Of a stretch of DNA of 64,000 nucleotides, positions 33,595 through 41,027 are shown one piece after another (position 1 is the stretch's first letter; every line of letters starts with the position of its first letter). Origin of the DNA: JBBRCX01 sp038204465. GTDB taxonomy: Bacteria > Planctomycetota > Phycisphaerae > Tepidisphaerales > Tepidisphaeraceae. A program made the translations under genes and the position numbers. The stretch spans positions 10,321-74,320 of the forward strand of contig JBBRCX010000006.1 of assembly GCA_038204465.1 (NCBI GenBank), written 5' to 3'. The notes beneath the pieces are model-generated. The model searched no databases. It worked only from the letters and a program-made list of their open reading frames with translations, and had not been told where the DNA came from.

Positions 33595-34338
33595 TCAAGC
33601 GCCGTGGCGTGTGGACGCCCGCGGGTTGGTCGTAGCACCCGGCTTCATGCGCGTACCAGGCTTGAGTGCGCCGCCGGGCTGCGTCGTAGGATTGTCGCGA
33701 CGTTTCTTCGCCGATTGCTGCTCGCGCGCGAAGGATTGCTCGATGGCTTTGGCTTCGTCAGGAGTTTTCTTTCGGCCGTGGTCGGTCAACTCATCGTAAA
33801 TGTCGCCGAGGCCCTGCGTCGGATCCGCGGTCTCCTTCAAGTATGAAGCGCAGACCTGTTCGGTGTGACCGGCGATTTGCTTCTTCATCGCCTCATTGTC
33901 ATCGCCCTTCACAGTGAACGTGATCCCGTCGATCTTCTTTGCCGCGGCCTCGGCGGCGCGCTCCGCCCTCTCGTTATAGACGCGCTCCGCGATCAGCCGG
34001 TGGCCTTCCTCGTGCGCCTTCAACTTTTCCGGCGCGCCCTCTGGCAGCCAGATGGTGACGGTGAGCTGCAGCTCGACCTGCACCGACGTGATGGTTGCCT
34101 TCGCTTCGTCGGGCTTGGAGCGGCTCGTCGTGACTCGAAACGCCGCGTTGCTGGCGCAGGCGAAATAGAACTCGGTCAGCGCAGCTTCACCCGGCTGCGG
34201 CGGCGGCATCTCCTTGGGCGGGCGGGCCGGGTTGAATGTCCGCCGCGCCACCTTCACTTCGCCCTTCTGCACCCTCACCGTCGCCAGCGCTGGCATTGCG
34301 GTGATCAGCAGCACCATCAGCGCCATCAGCTTTGGCAT
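33595..34338 (-). CDS. Predicted secreted metalloprotease-like protein (HEEGH, DUF922-like)
   Basis: A 247-residue protein. A signal peptide (MPKLMALMVLLITAMPALA) is followed by a beta-rich domain and a helix with HEEGH (109-113), a HExxH zinc motif, in KAHEEGHRLIAERVYNERAE. This layout resembles DUF922, a family of predicted secreted Zn proteases. The third zinc ligand is not obvious, so activity is uncertain. The C-terminal ~50 residues are Arg/Lys/Pro-rich and probably disordered. It begins 37 bp downstream of the P1B-ATPase stop on the same strand. A GAAGGGAAG precedes the ATG. Confidence 0.65.
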   Translation of the reverse strand: MPKLMALMVLLITAMPALATVRVQKGEVKVARRTFNPARPPKEMPPPQPGEAALTEFYFACASNAAFRVTTSRSKPDEAKATITSVQVELQLTVTIWLPEGAPEKLKAHEEGHRLIAERVYNERAERAAEAAAKKIDGITFTVKGDDNEAMKKQIAGHTEQVCASYLKETADPTQGLGDIYDELTDHGRKKTPDEAKAIEQSFAREQQSAKKRRDNPTTQPGGALKPGTRMKPGATTNPRASTRHGA

Positions 34339-34375
34339 GCGGACTTCCCTTCGCGCCAGTCGGTTCGGATACGTT

Positions 34376-36460
34376 TCATGCCGCCTGCTTGGCAGGTCCC
34401 GGCGGAGTGAAGGTTTGGGGCCTGGCGCGATTCGTCCCGCGCCCGAAGGCGGCGAAGCGGGCGCTATTGCTGACGACGAACACGCTGCCGAGATTGTGCA
34501 CCAGCGCGCCAAGCATCGGCGTCAGGATGCCGAGGGAGGCAAGACCCAATGCAGTGAGGTTGAGCAACAGGCCGAGCGTCAGATTGACTTTGATCGTGGT
34601 GCGGACCCCGCGGGCGAGGGCGAACAGCGTGGCGAGCAATTCGATGCGATCGTTCAGCAGCACGACGTCGGCCGTCTCCAGCGCCAGATCGGTGCCGGTC
34701 CCGCCCATTGCGATGCCAACATCCGCGACGGCCAGCGCCGGCGCGTCATTCATGCCGTCACCGACGAAGGCGACGACGTGCCCGTCCTTTCGCAGCGCTT
34801 TCACCTGGCGCGCCTTGTCGGCCGGCATCAAGCCGGCGAAGGACTGGTCGAGGCGCAACTGCTCGGCGACCAGATCGACCGCCCCGCGGTGATCGCCGCT
34901 CAGGACCGCGAGGTGATTCAGCCCGGTCGCGCGCAGTTCTTCCACAACGCCCTCGGCGGCGCTGCGGAGGCTGTCGCGCAGGAGAATGAGCCCCGCGTAC
35001 TTACCCGCCACTTCGACCGCGACGACGCTATAGCGCTGGATCGGTCGAATCATCGTGCCAGGAACGGCGCATGCGTTGCGGATCTGCTGAGCGATGAACT
35101 CGGGCCGGCCGACCACAACGGGGTGACCGTCGACACGTCCGGTGATGCCGATGCCGGGGATCTCCTTCACTTCGTCGGCGGGCGTCACCACGACACCTTC
35201 GCTCTTCGCATGGTCGATGACCGCGCGGGCGAAAGGATGGGTGGAGTGGTATTCGACCGACGCCGCCAGGGCGAGGAGGCGGTGTTTGTTGGTTGGCAAA
35301 GCCGCAAGCGGCAAAGTGCCGAGCGATTCGATCGGGGCGCCGTCACTCTCCAGCCTGAGGATGGAATGTTCCATCGCGGGGCACAGGCCGCGCACGTGCT
35401 GGATGGCGGCGAGATCGCCGGCGGGGACGACTGCGGCTACATGGTGCTGGCCGCTGGTGAGCGTGCCGGTTTTGTCGAAGATGATGGTGTCTACTTCGCT
35501 GGCGCGCTCGAGGACCCGGCCACTCTTGATCAGGATGCCGAGCCGGGCGGCCCGTCCCATGGCGGCGATGATCGCGGTTGGCGTTGCCAAAACGAGCGCG
35601 CAGGGGCAACCGACGATGAGGACCGCGATCGCCCGCTGCCAGGTGCGCTCGGCGCCGATAGCGACGGAGACCGACCACGCCAGCAGCGCGATGATGAGGA
35701 TCGTGGGCGTGTAGTAGCGGGCCCACCGGTCGGCGATCCGCATGGCCGGCGCCTGGTAATGTTCCGCGTCCTGCACGATCTGGATGATTTGACCGACAGC
35801 GGAGTCGGCGCCGGTCCGGAGGACGCGCACAGTCGCCGAGCCGTCAAGCGCGAGTGTGCCGGCGAAGACGGTTTCACCGCCCTTTCGGTAAACAGGAACG
35901 GACTCGCCGGTGACGGCGGACTGGTCGAAGTTGCCGCCGCCGCTCTCGATGACACCGTCGGCCGGGACGCGCGCGCCGCTGCGAATGAGAACGCGCTGCT
36001 GCGGTTTGAGCTGGTCCGCTGGAATCATCTGTTCTGAGCCATCGGCGCCGAGGACAACCGCTTCCTGGGGCGCCAGGCGAAGGAGTTGCTCGATGGCACG
36101 CCGGGCCTTCAGGCTCGCGCGCTGCTCGAAAAGCGAGCCAAGAACCATGAGCAGCGCGACCACGTCGGCCTCGAAGACGTATCCACCGGCGCAACTCGCG
36201 ACCAGCGCGAGCGCGACCAGTTCGTCTACGTTGGTGTGCCCGTGAAAGAGGCCGCGCAGGGCGCTATAGACGATGGGACCGCCGAGGAGGAGCACGCCGA
36301 TTCCGTAGAGGGGCTGGTAGACAAGGGGACGTGCATTGAGCAGGTATTGGGCGACCAGCCCGGCAACGAGCGTGACAAGGGTGAGCGCGACGGCGGTGAG
36401 CTGTCGCCGGTCAAGCAGGTGCTGCGCCGCATGCTCGCCTTCGCCAAATCGTCCAAGCAT
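34376..36460 (-). CDS. P1B-type heavy-metal-translocating ATPase
   Basis: A 694-residue metal pump. The actuator motif is TGESVPVY. The transmembrane metal site is CPC (285-287) in GCPCALVLATPTA. The phosphorylation site is D329 in DKTGT. The ATP-binding motif is STHPFARAVI, and GDGMNDAPAL is the hinge. The last membrane helix has HNLGSVFVVSNSARF. No N-terminal CxxC metal-binding domain is present; instead the first 20 residues are His/Glu-containing (EGEHAAQHLL). CPC pumps usually export Cu, Zn, Cd or Pb; the metal is not decided. GAGGA precedes the ATG. No metalloregulator gene is adjacent. Confidence 0.92.
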   Translation of the reverse strand: MLGRFGEGEHAAQHLLDRRQLTAVALTLVTLVAGLVAQYLLNARPLVYQPLYGIGVLLLGGPIVYSALRGLFHGHTNVDELVALALVASCAGGYVFEADVVALLMVLGSLFEQRASLKARRAIEQLLRLAPQEAVVLGADGSEQMIPADQLKPQQRVLIRSGARVPADGVIESGGGNFDQSAVTGESVPVYRKGGETVFAGTLALDGSATVRVLRTGADSAVGQIIQIVQDAEHYQAPAMRIADRWARYYTPTILIIALLAWSVSVAIGAERTWQRAIAVLIVGCPCALVLATPTAIIAAMGRAARLGILIKSGRVLERASEVDTIIFDKTGTLTSGQHHVAAVVPAGDLAAIQHVRGLCPAMEHSILRLESDGAPIESLGTLPLAALPTNKHRLLALAASVEYHSTHPFARAVIDHAKSEGVVVTPADEVKEIPGIGITGRVDGHPVVVGRPEFIAQQIRNACAVPGTMIRPIQRYSVVAVEVAGKYAGLILLRDSLRSAAEGVVEELRATGLNHLAVLSGDHRGAVDLVAEQLRLDQSFAGLMPADKARQVKALRKDGHVVAFVGDGMNDAPALAVADVGIAMGGTGTDLALETADVVLLNDRIELLATLFALARGVRTTIKVNLTLGLLLNLTALGLASLGILTPMLGALVHNLGSVFVVSNSARFAAFGRGTNRARPQTFTPPGPAKQAA

Positions 36461-36607
36461 GATTTCCTCAGGGCCGCGGTGAAGCGTTCGATTATAGCCC
36501 CAAGGCGCCGGGAGGGACTAATCGGGGGCTGCGACGCTCGTTGCTGGATGATGGGCCCGGGACGCGCAATAATCAAAAGACGATCGGTCACGCTCCTGGA
36601 GAAGTTT

Positions 36608-37030
36608 ATGAACAGCGCCTTGAAGCCCGTCTGGGGCATCCTGGTGATTCTCGTCGCGGTGATTGGTTTCCAAGCGGCGACGAAATTTTTCGCGCCGAAG
36701 GAGATCATTCCCTGGCGCACCGATTTCGACGCCGCGAGCGCGGAGGCGCGAGCGAGTGGTAAGCCGTTGTTCGCCTACTTCACCGCCGAGTGGTGTGGGC
36801 CATGCCAGGGTTTGAAGCGCACGACGTGGGCCGACAAGAGCGTCAACGCCGCGTTGGCGAACTATGTGCCGGTGAAGGTGGACGTGGATCGGTATCAGAG
36901 TCTGGCCGCGCGCTACCAGACGACCGGCATTCCGCGGTTCATCATCATGGACGCGGACGGGACAGTAAAAAAGGCGTCGGAGCCGGAGGCAATGGAACCG
37001 GAGAGGTTATTGGCGTGGTTGAAGAGTTGA
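36608..37030 (+). CDS. Membrane-anchored thioredoxin-like protein
   Basis: A 140-residue protein. An uncleaved N-terminal anchor (VWGILVILVAVIGFQAATKFF) is followed by a thioredoxin fold with AEWCGPCQGLK (active-site C63 and C66), the structural Pro in TGIPRFIIMD and a C-terminal helix. It would act outside the cytoplasmic membrane in thiol exchange, for example reducing cysteines of exported or metal-binding proteins. It is divergent from the metal ATPase, which may or may not be functional context. GGAG lies 7 nt before the ATG. Confidence 0.85.
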   Translation: MNSALKPVWGILVILVAVIGFQAATKFFAPKEIIPWRTDFDAASAEARASGKPLFAYFTAEWCGPCQGLKRTTWADKSVNAALANYVPVKVDVDRYQSLAARYQTTGIPRFIIMDADGTVKKASEPEAMEPERLLAWLKS

Positions 37031-37103
37031 ACTCATTGAGTGCGAAGAAGCGTTGCGGCTTCACCGCGATTGTCGTTCGTTTCACGCTGGATAAGATGCT
37101 GAA

Positions 37104-37346
37104 ATGACGATCGAGCGCTTAACGGCTCTGCACGAAGCGCGGCCTTTCAAGCCGTTTACGATTCACCTTGCAGACGGGAGGGCAATAAGAGTCCCCCACC
37201 CCGAGTTTCTCGCCCGGACCCGCAGCGGTCGCACGGTTGTCGTCGTGGAGCCGAATGATGCGGCGCACCACATCGACCTGCTGCTGGTTACGGAACTCCA
37301 GACTGGCAACGGCTCACGCCGCCGCGGCGGACGCTCCAGACGTTGA
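37104..37346 (+). CDS. Small 'HLADGR...DLLLVT' family protein, copy 2
   Basis: An 80-residue paralogue of 10478-10711 and 40730-40969. It has MTIERLTALHEARPFKPF, HLADGRAIRVPHPE, SGRTVVVVEPND and HIDLLLVTEL, ending in a basic tail (RRRGGRSRR). The core is predicted to be compact and soluble. It lies 73 bp after the thioredoxin-like gene on the same strand and converges with nuoF, from which it is separated by a hairpin. Function unknown. Confidence 0.75.
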   Translation: MTIERLTALHEARPFKPFTIHLADGRAIRVPHPEFLARTRSGRTVVVVEPNDAAHHIDLLLVTELQTGNGSRRRGGRSRR

Positions 37347-37350
37347 ATCG

Positions 37351-37367
37351 GCGGGAACCCTTCCCGC
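37351..37367. terminator. Hairpin between convergent genes
   Basis: The arms GCGGGAA and TTCCCGC form a 7-bp stem around CCC, between the stop of the small family gene (37346) and the nuoF stop (37391). Being symmetrical it could serve both directions. No T-run, so termination efficiency is uncertain. Confidence 0.5.
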
Positions 37368-37390
37368 GAAATGAAGTCGACGGAGTTCCC

Positions 37391-38740
37391 CTACCGCGTG
37401 TTGCTCCCCATTGGCGTAAGCACATTCTGCCGCCCGCGGTTGATGCTGAGCTGCACGAGCGGCTCCTCGGGGCAGCGGGCGGCGAATTCATCGTAGAACT
37501 TGTTGATGAAGGTGCGCGTCGCCCAGGCGGTGCCGTCGGCCAGGCCGCAGATCGTCGTGCCGGGCATGATCCCCATCGTCTTTTCCAATTCGAGCAGCAT
37601 CTCCAGATCGCTGGCGCGGCCCATTCCATCCATGATGCGGTTGAGCATCTTGGCCATCCACCCGGCGCCCTCGCGGCAGGGCGTGCATTGGCCGCATGAT
37701 TCATGCGCGTAGAAGCGCACGCAGTTGCGCAGGGCGGCGACCATATCCGTGTGCTCATTCATGACGATCATGCCGGCGGTGCCCAGGCCGAGGCAGCCGC
37801 CGCGGAAGCGGACGTCGTCGAAGTCGAGCTTGATGTCGAGCTGATCGGCGCCGAGCACGCCCATGCTGATTCCGCCGCAGATGCAGGCCTTGTAGGCGCC
37901 GCCTTTCATTCCACCGGCGAGCTGATTGATCGCGAAATCGAGCGTGATGCCGAGCTCCTGCTCGTACACGCCGGGCTTGTTCACATGCCCGCTGATGCCG
38001 AAGAGCTTGGGCCCGGGCGAGGACTTGGTTCCCATCGTCTTGAACCAGTCGGCCCCTCTTTCGATGACCGGCGGAACCAGCGCCAGCGTCTCGACGTTAT
38101 TGATCACCGTAGGACGGGCAAAAGCACCGGCGATCGCAGGGAACGGCGGCTTGTTTCGCGGCCAGCCGCGCTTGCCTTCCAGGCTCTCCAAAAGGCCGGT
38201 CTCTTCGCCGCAGATGTATGCCCCGGCGCCGCGGTGCAGGTAGCATTCCAGCTTGTAGCTGCTGCCGAGCATTCCCTGGCCGCCGAAGATGCGGTTGTCG
38301 TAGGCTTCCTTGATGGCGCGCTCGAGTACCTTCGCCTGGCGGTGGTATTCGCCGCGGATGTAGATGTAGGCAACGTCGCATTGCGTGGCGCGGCAGGCGA
38401 TCGCAATGCCTTCCAACATCTGGTGCGGATCGTGGTCGATCAGGTAGCGGTCCTTGAAGGTGCCGGGCTCGGACTCATCGGCGTTGACCGCCATGTAGTG
38501 TGGGCCCTTCTTTTCCTTGGGGATGAAGGACCACTTCTGCCCAGCCGAGAAGCCCGCCCCGCCGCGACCGCGCAGGCCCGAGTCGGTTACCAGTTTGACG
38601 ATCTCCTCGGGTTTCATCTCCATCGCCTTGCGCAGCGCGGCGTATCCGCCGGTGGCGACGAACTCGTCATACCAGACGACGTGGCGCTTGGAGGGATCCT
38701 GCGGGATTCGCTTGGTGAGGACGGGTTCGGTGAAAGCCAT
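37391..38740 (-). CDS. nuoF: NADH-quinone oxidoreductase subunit F
   Basis: The 449-residue NADH-binding, FMN-carrying subunit of complex I. Visible: the NADH/FMN motif GLRGRGGAGFSAGQKW, the acidic NADESEPGTFKDR segment, the FMN-site GAGAYICGEETGLLESLEGKRGWPR, and the N3 4Fe-4S ligands in ESCGQCTPCREGAGWM plus a later Cys in TTICGLAD. It receives hydride from NADH in the cytoplasmic arm. It is the last gene of the leftward nuoD-to-nuoF run, 12 bp after a 77-codon gene. nuoG is not next to it. Confidence 0.96.
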   Translation of the reverse strand: MAFTEPVLTKRIPQDPSKRHVVWYDEFVATGGYAALRKAMEMKPEEIVKLVTDSGLRGRGGAGFSAGQKWSFIPKEKKGPHYMAVNADESEPGTFKDRYLIDHDPHQMLEGIAIACRATQCDVAYIYIRGEYHRQAKVLERAIKEAYDNRIFGGQGMLGSSYKLECYLHRGAGAYICGEETGLLESLEGKRGWPRNKPPFPAIAGAFARPTVINNVETLALVPPVIERGADWFKTMGTKSSPGPKLFGISGHVNKPGVYEQELGITLDFAINQLAGGMKGGAYKACICGGISMGVLGADQLDIKLDFDDVRFRGGCLGLGTAGMIVMNEHTDMVAALRNCVRFYAHESCGQCTPCREGAGWMAKMLNRIMDGMGRASDLEMLLELEKTMGIMPGTTICGLADGTAWATRTFINKFYDEFAARCPEEPLVQLSINRGRQNVLTPMGSNTR

Positions 38741-38752
38741 GGTGTTGAATCG

Positions 38753-38986
38753 TCAGGGTTTGTTATGCAGCGTGGGCTGTCGGGTCTTCGGGTCGACGAG
38801 CACCTCGTCGATGGTCGTGCGCCGGAGTTTAACGCCCGGCTGCTGCGGGTGCTCGGCTTCTTCGATCTTACCGTCTCGATAGATCACCTTCGAGGCCGCG
38901 GGGTCGCTGCGGACGGCGCGCCGGACATAACCGACCTGGCGTCCGAGCCAGCCTAAGAATCCGCTGCCTGGAAGTTTGCTGGGCAT
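38753..38986 (-). CDS. Conserved 77-residue protein in the nuo cluster
   Basis: A small soluble basic/acidic protein with GSGFLGWLGRQVGYVRRAV, SKVIYRDGKIEEA and LRRTTIDEVLVDP. There are no Cys, TM segments or recognised domain. It is tightly packed 12 bp upstream of nuoF, suggesting co-expression and a possible accessory or assembly role for complex I. That is inferred from position only. The sharply patterned sequence (TTIDEVLVDP) suggests a real conserved gene. Confidence 0.6.
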   Translation of the reverse strand: MPSKLPGSGFLGWLGRQVGYVRRAVRSDPAASKVIYRDGKIEEAEHPQQPGVKLRRTTIDEVLVDPKTRQPTLHNKP

Positions 38987-39020
38987 TGAAAGTTAGAAAA
39001 CGCGGCCCTCATATGCGCCG

Positions 39021-39320
39021 CTAAACGTCAGAGTGTTTGAAGTCGTCCGGTTGGACTTCGAATTCCCTCGCTGCCTGGTTCAGGGCATCCTCCCGGGTGG
39101 GATGCCAGGTGTCGCCGACAAAGCCTCCATTGGCGTCCATGCGGTACAGGACCCAGTTGCCGGAATGCTCCTGAATCACGAGCCGATGGACAAGCTCGGA
39201 GCGCGGCCGCAGGCCCCTCGCGGAGCCGAGGTTCAGGGCGGCGTGCGGCAGGCAGTCGTGGCTCGCCGGCATGGGCTTGGTCAGTTGGAGCGACAGCTTC
39301 TGGGACATCTTGCAACTCAT
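39021..39320 (-). CDS. Hypothetical protein in the nuo cluster
   Basis: A 99-residue protein. The second half, LVIQEHSGNWVLYRMDANGGFVGDTWHPTREDALNQAAREF, looks like a small alpha/beta domain in which a strand pair is followed by a helix. The N-terminal 35 residues have a poorer pattern, so the real start may be MPASHDC or another internal site. It lies 13 bp downstream of the phosphatase gene and 34 bp upstream of the 77-codon gene. No family is recognised. Confidence 0.5.
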   Translation of the reverse strand: MSCKMSQKLSLQLTKPMPASHDCLPHAALNLGSARGLRPRSELVHRLVIQEHSGNWVLYRMDANGGFVGDTWHPTREDALNQAAREFEVQPDDFKHSDV

Positions 39321-39333
39321 CGGGATCGCGCCG

Positions 39334-40005
39334 TCACTCCGCGCCCTCGTTGACCGGCAATCCCGTGGCGTCGACGGTGCGCGTCGCGGGATCGTACAGG
39401 TCGATGAATCGCTTGACGTCGTCGGTCGTCCGGCTGCTGTGGCCGAACGCCTGGATCGCGTTCTTCGCGCGCTGCTTGTCGAAGTTCAAGATGGACATCT
39501 GATAGGCCGCCACCATCATGCCGGTCCTTCGCACGCCCTGCGCGCAATGGATGAGAACCGGCTGACGATCACGGTTCTCAGCCATCCGCAGGAAGCGCTG
39601 GACGTCGCTGCTCGTGGGCCAGCCACCCAGGCGCACCGGGATTCTTTCCAGGAAGATGCCGCTGGTCTGCAGATAATCGAGCTCACCCTTTAACTGCGGC
39701 TTGCGCGGGTCGGCCGCCTCCCGATCATCCACGAGGCAAACCACGCTCTTGACCCTTCCCTTTCTCAGCGCTGTCTTGAATTCCGTGAGCGAGCGATTGC
39801 CGTCGCGGTACAGAACGCCGGCCTGGACGATCTGGAGGTGATAGGTCTGGAAGTAGGCGTGCCAGGCCCAGTAGGCGCCGGCCGCGACGACACCGATGAG
39901 AAGGACGATGGGAAGAAGACGGGCGCTGCGGGCCGCAGCGCCGGGAGCCCCGGGCCGAACGTTCGGGTGTGAAGAGGAACCGGAAAGCTGTGGCGTGGTG
40001 GACAT
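39334..40005 (-). CDS. Membrane-anchored dual-specificity/tyrosine phosphatase
   Basis: A 223-residue protein. A single TM helix (~31-47, LPIVLLIGVVAAGAYWA) precedes a Cys-phosphatase domain. The P-loop is HCAQGVRRTG with nucleophile C154 and phosphate-binding R160. A general-acid Asp may lie in the WPTSSD loop, but the usual WPD is WPT here. It would act outside the membrane if the helix is a signal anchor. It sits between nuoE (19 bp gap) and small unknown genes on the same strand. Why a phosphatase is inside a complex I operon is not clear. Confidence 0.78.
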   Translation of the reverse strand: MSTTPQLSGSSSHPNVRPGAPGAAARSARLLPIVLLIGVVAAGAYWAWHAYFQTYHLQIVQAGVLYRDGNRSLTEFKTALRKGRVKSVVCLVDDREAADPRKPQLKGELDYLQTSGIFLERIPVRLGGWPTSSDVQRFLRMAENRDRQPVLIHCAQGVRRTGMMVAAYQMSILNFDKQRAKNAIQAFGHSSRTTDDVKRFIDLYDPATRTVDATGLPVNEGAE

Positions 40006-40023
40006 CGTGCGCCAAGAGAGATG

Positions 40024-40668
40024 TCAGTTGCGGGTGCCGTGCGGGTCGAGGCCATGCTGCTCGGGCACCTGCCCCGCCACACTCGTCGCCTCGGTCTCAC
40101 TGTCGGCCCAGGTGATGCTTGGGTCTTTGTAATCGTGCGGATCGGAGGGGAGCGACGCGATCAGCTGATCGATCGCCTGCGTCGTCACGTTCTCGTGAAG
40201 CACTTCGTTGCACAAGACGGCCGGCGCGGTGCCGCAGGAGCCGAGGCATTCGAGCTCGATCAGAGTGAAGCGTGCATCCGCGGTGGTTTCACCGGGCTCG
40301 ATGCCGAGCTTTGCCTGCAGGTGATCGGTGATCGCGCGCGAGCCGCAGATCTCGCAGGCGAGCGAGCGGCAAACCTGCAGGAGGAATTTTCCCTTGGGCT
40401 TGAGCCAGTACTCCTCGTAGAAGCTGGCGGTATCGAGGACCTCAGCCGGCGCGAGCCCAAGAAAGGCCCCCACCTCTTCCATCGCCTGCACCGGGATCCA
40501 GCCATACGCGTGCTGAATGATGTGCAGCGCCGGAAGCAGGACCGCGCGCCGGGTCGGATAGCGCGGGAAATACTTGTTGGCGATGTCGATCTTCAGGTCG
40601 TCCGTCAGGTATGGCTCCGCGCGCCTCTCGACGATCGCGGTGCGACGGTTTTCGCTTATCCAGGGCAT
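40024..40668 (-). CDS. nuoE: NADH-quinone oxidoreductase subunit E
   Basis: The 214-residue 24 kDa-type subunit of complex I. The thioredoxin-like 2Fe-2S site has ligands C100, C105, C141 and C145 (CRSLAC and CLGSC), with VCRSLACEICGS and ELECLGSCGTAP typical of NuoE. The N-terminal helical region (LLPALHIIQHAYGWIP) matches the family. The 2Fe-2S N1a centre sits next to the FMN of NuoF. The C-terminal ~50 residues (PSDPHDYKDPSITWADSE) are longer than usual and of low complexity. It lies downstream of the third small-family gene. Confidence 0.94.
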   Translation of the reverse strand: MPWISENRRTAIVERRAEPYLTDDLKIDIANKYFPRYPTRRAVLLPALHIIQHAYGWIPVQAMEEVGAFLGLAPAEVLDTASFYEEYWLKPKGKFLLQVCRSLACEICGSRAITDHLQAKLGIEPGETTADARFTLIELECLGSCGTAPAVLCNEVLHENVTTQAIDQLIASLPSDPHDYKDPSITWADSETEATSVAGQVPEQHGLDPHGTRN

Positions 40669-40671
40669 AGG

Positions 40672-40710
40672 GGATTTTCGATTTTGGATTTTCGAGTTTC
40701 GATTGATGGA
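40672..40710. repeat. A/T-rich GATTTT/GTTTCGATT tract between nuoE and a small gene
   Basis: A run of near-repeats (GATTTTCGATTTTGGATTTTCGAG then TTTCGATTGATGG in order) fills the gap between nuoE and the 79-codon gene. It resembles the tract at 1325-1366. The low GC and repeated ATTTTCG units stand out. Possibly a dispersed intergenic repeat or a segment of altered transcript processing. Confidence 0.5.
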
Positions 40711-40729
40711 ATCGCCAAGGCGACGGTGT

Positions 40730-40969
40730 TTACCTGCGTCCTCGGGCTTTCGTTCGGTCGTGGCCGTTTCTGTGTTTGAGACTGGTGACCAGCAACAAAT
40801 CAGCTACCTCGTATGCGCCGCCGCTCCACACGGCGAAGGTGCGCTCATTCGGCTTATACGCCATCATCTCGGGATGATCGACAGCGATCCGTCGCCCATC
40901 AGCAAGATGAATGATGAACGGTTGAAACGGTTTGGCCTGGTGGAACCGCCGGAGTTGTTCGGTGGTCAT
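40730..40969 (-). CDS. Small 'HLADGR...DLLLVT' family protein, copy 3
   Basis: A 79-residue paralogue of 10478-10711 and 37104-37346. It has MTTEQLRRFHQAKPFQPF, HLADGRRIAVDHPE, NERTFAVWSGG and VADLLLVTSL, with a basic tail (RTKARGRR). It is the only copy inside an operon-like run, between nuoD and nuoE on the same strand (58 bp after the nuoD stop). It has no Cys or membrane segment. Function unknown. Confidence 0.75.
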   Translation of the reverse strand: MTTEQLRRFHQAKPFQPFIIHLADGRRIAVDHPEMMAYKPNERTFAVWSGGAYEVADLLLVTSLKHRNGHDRTKARGRR

Positions 40970-41027
40970 CGCGTCTCCACTGTAGCGGCAAGCTTCATTC
41001 TAACGCGAGTCTCTCCACGCATGCCCC

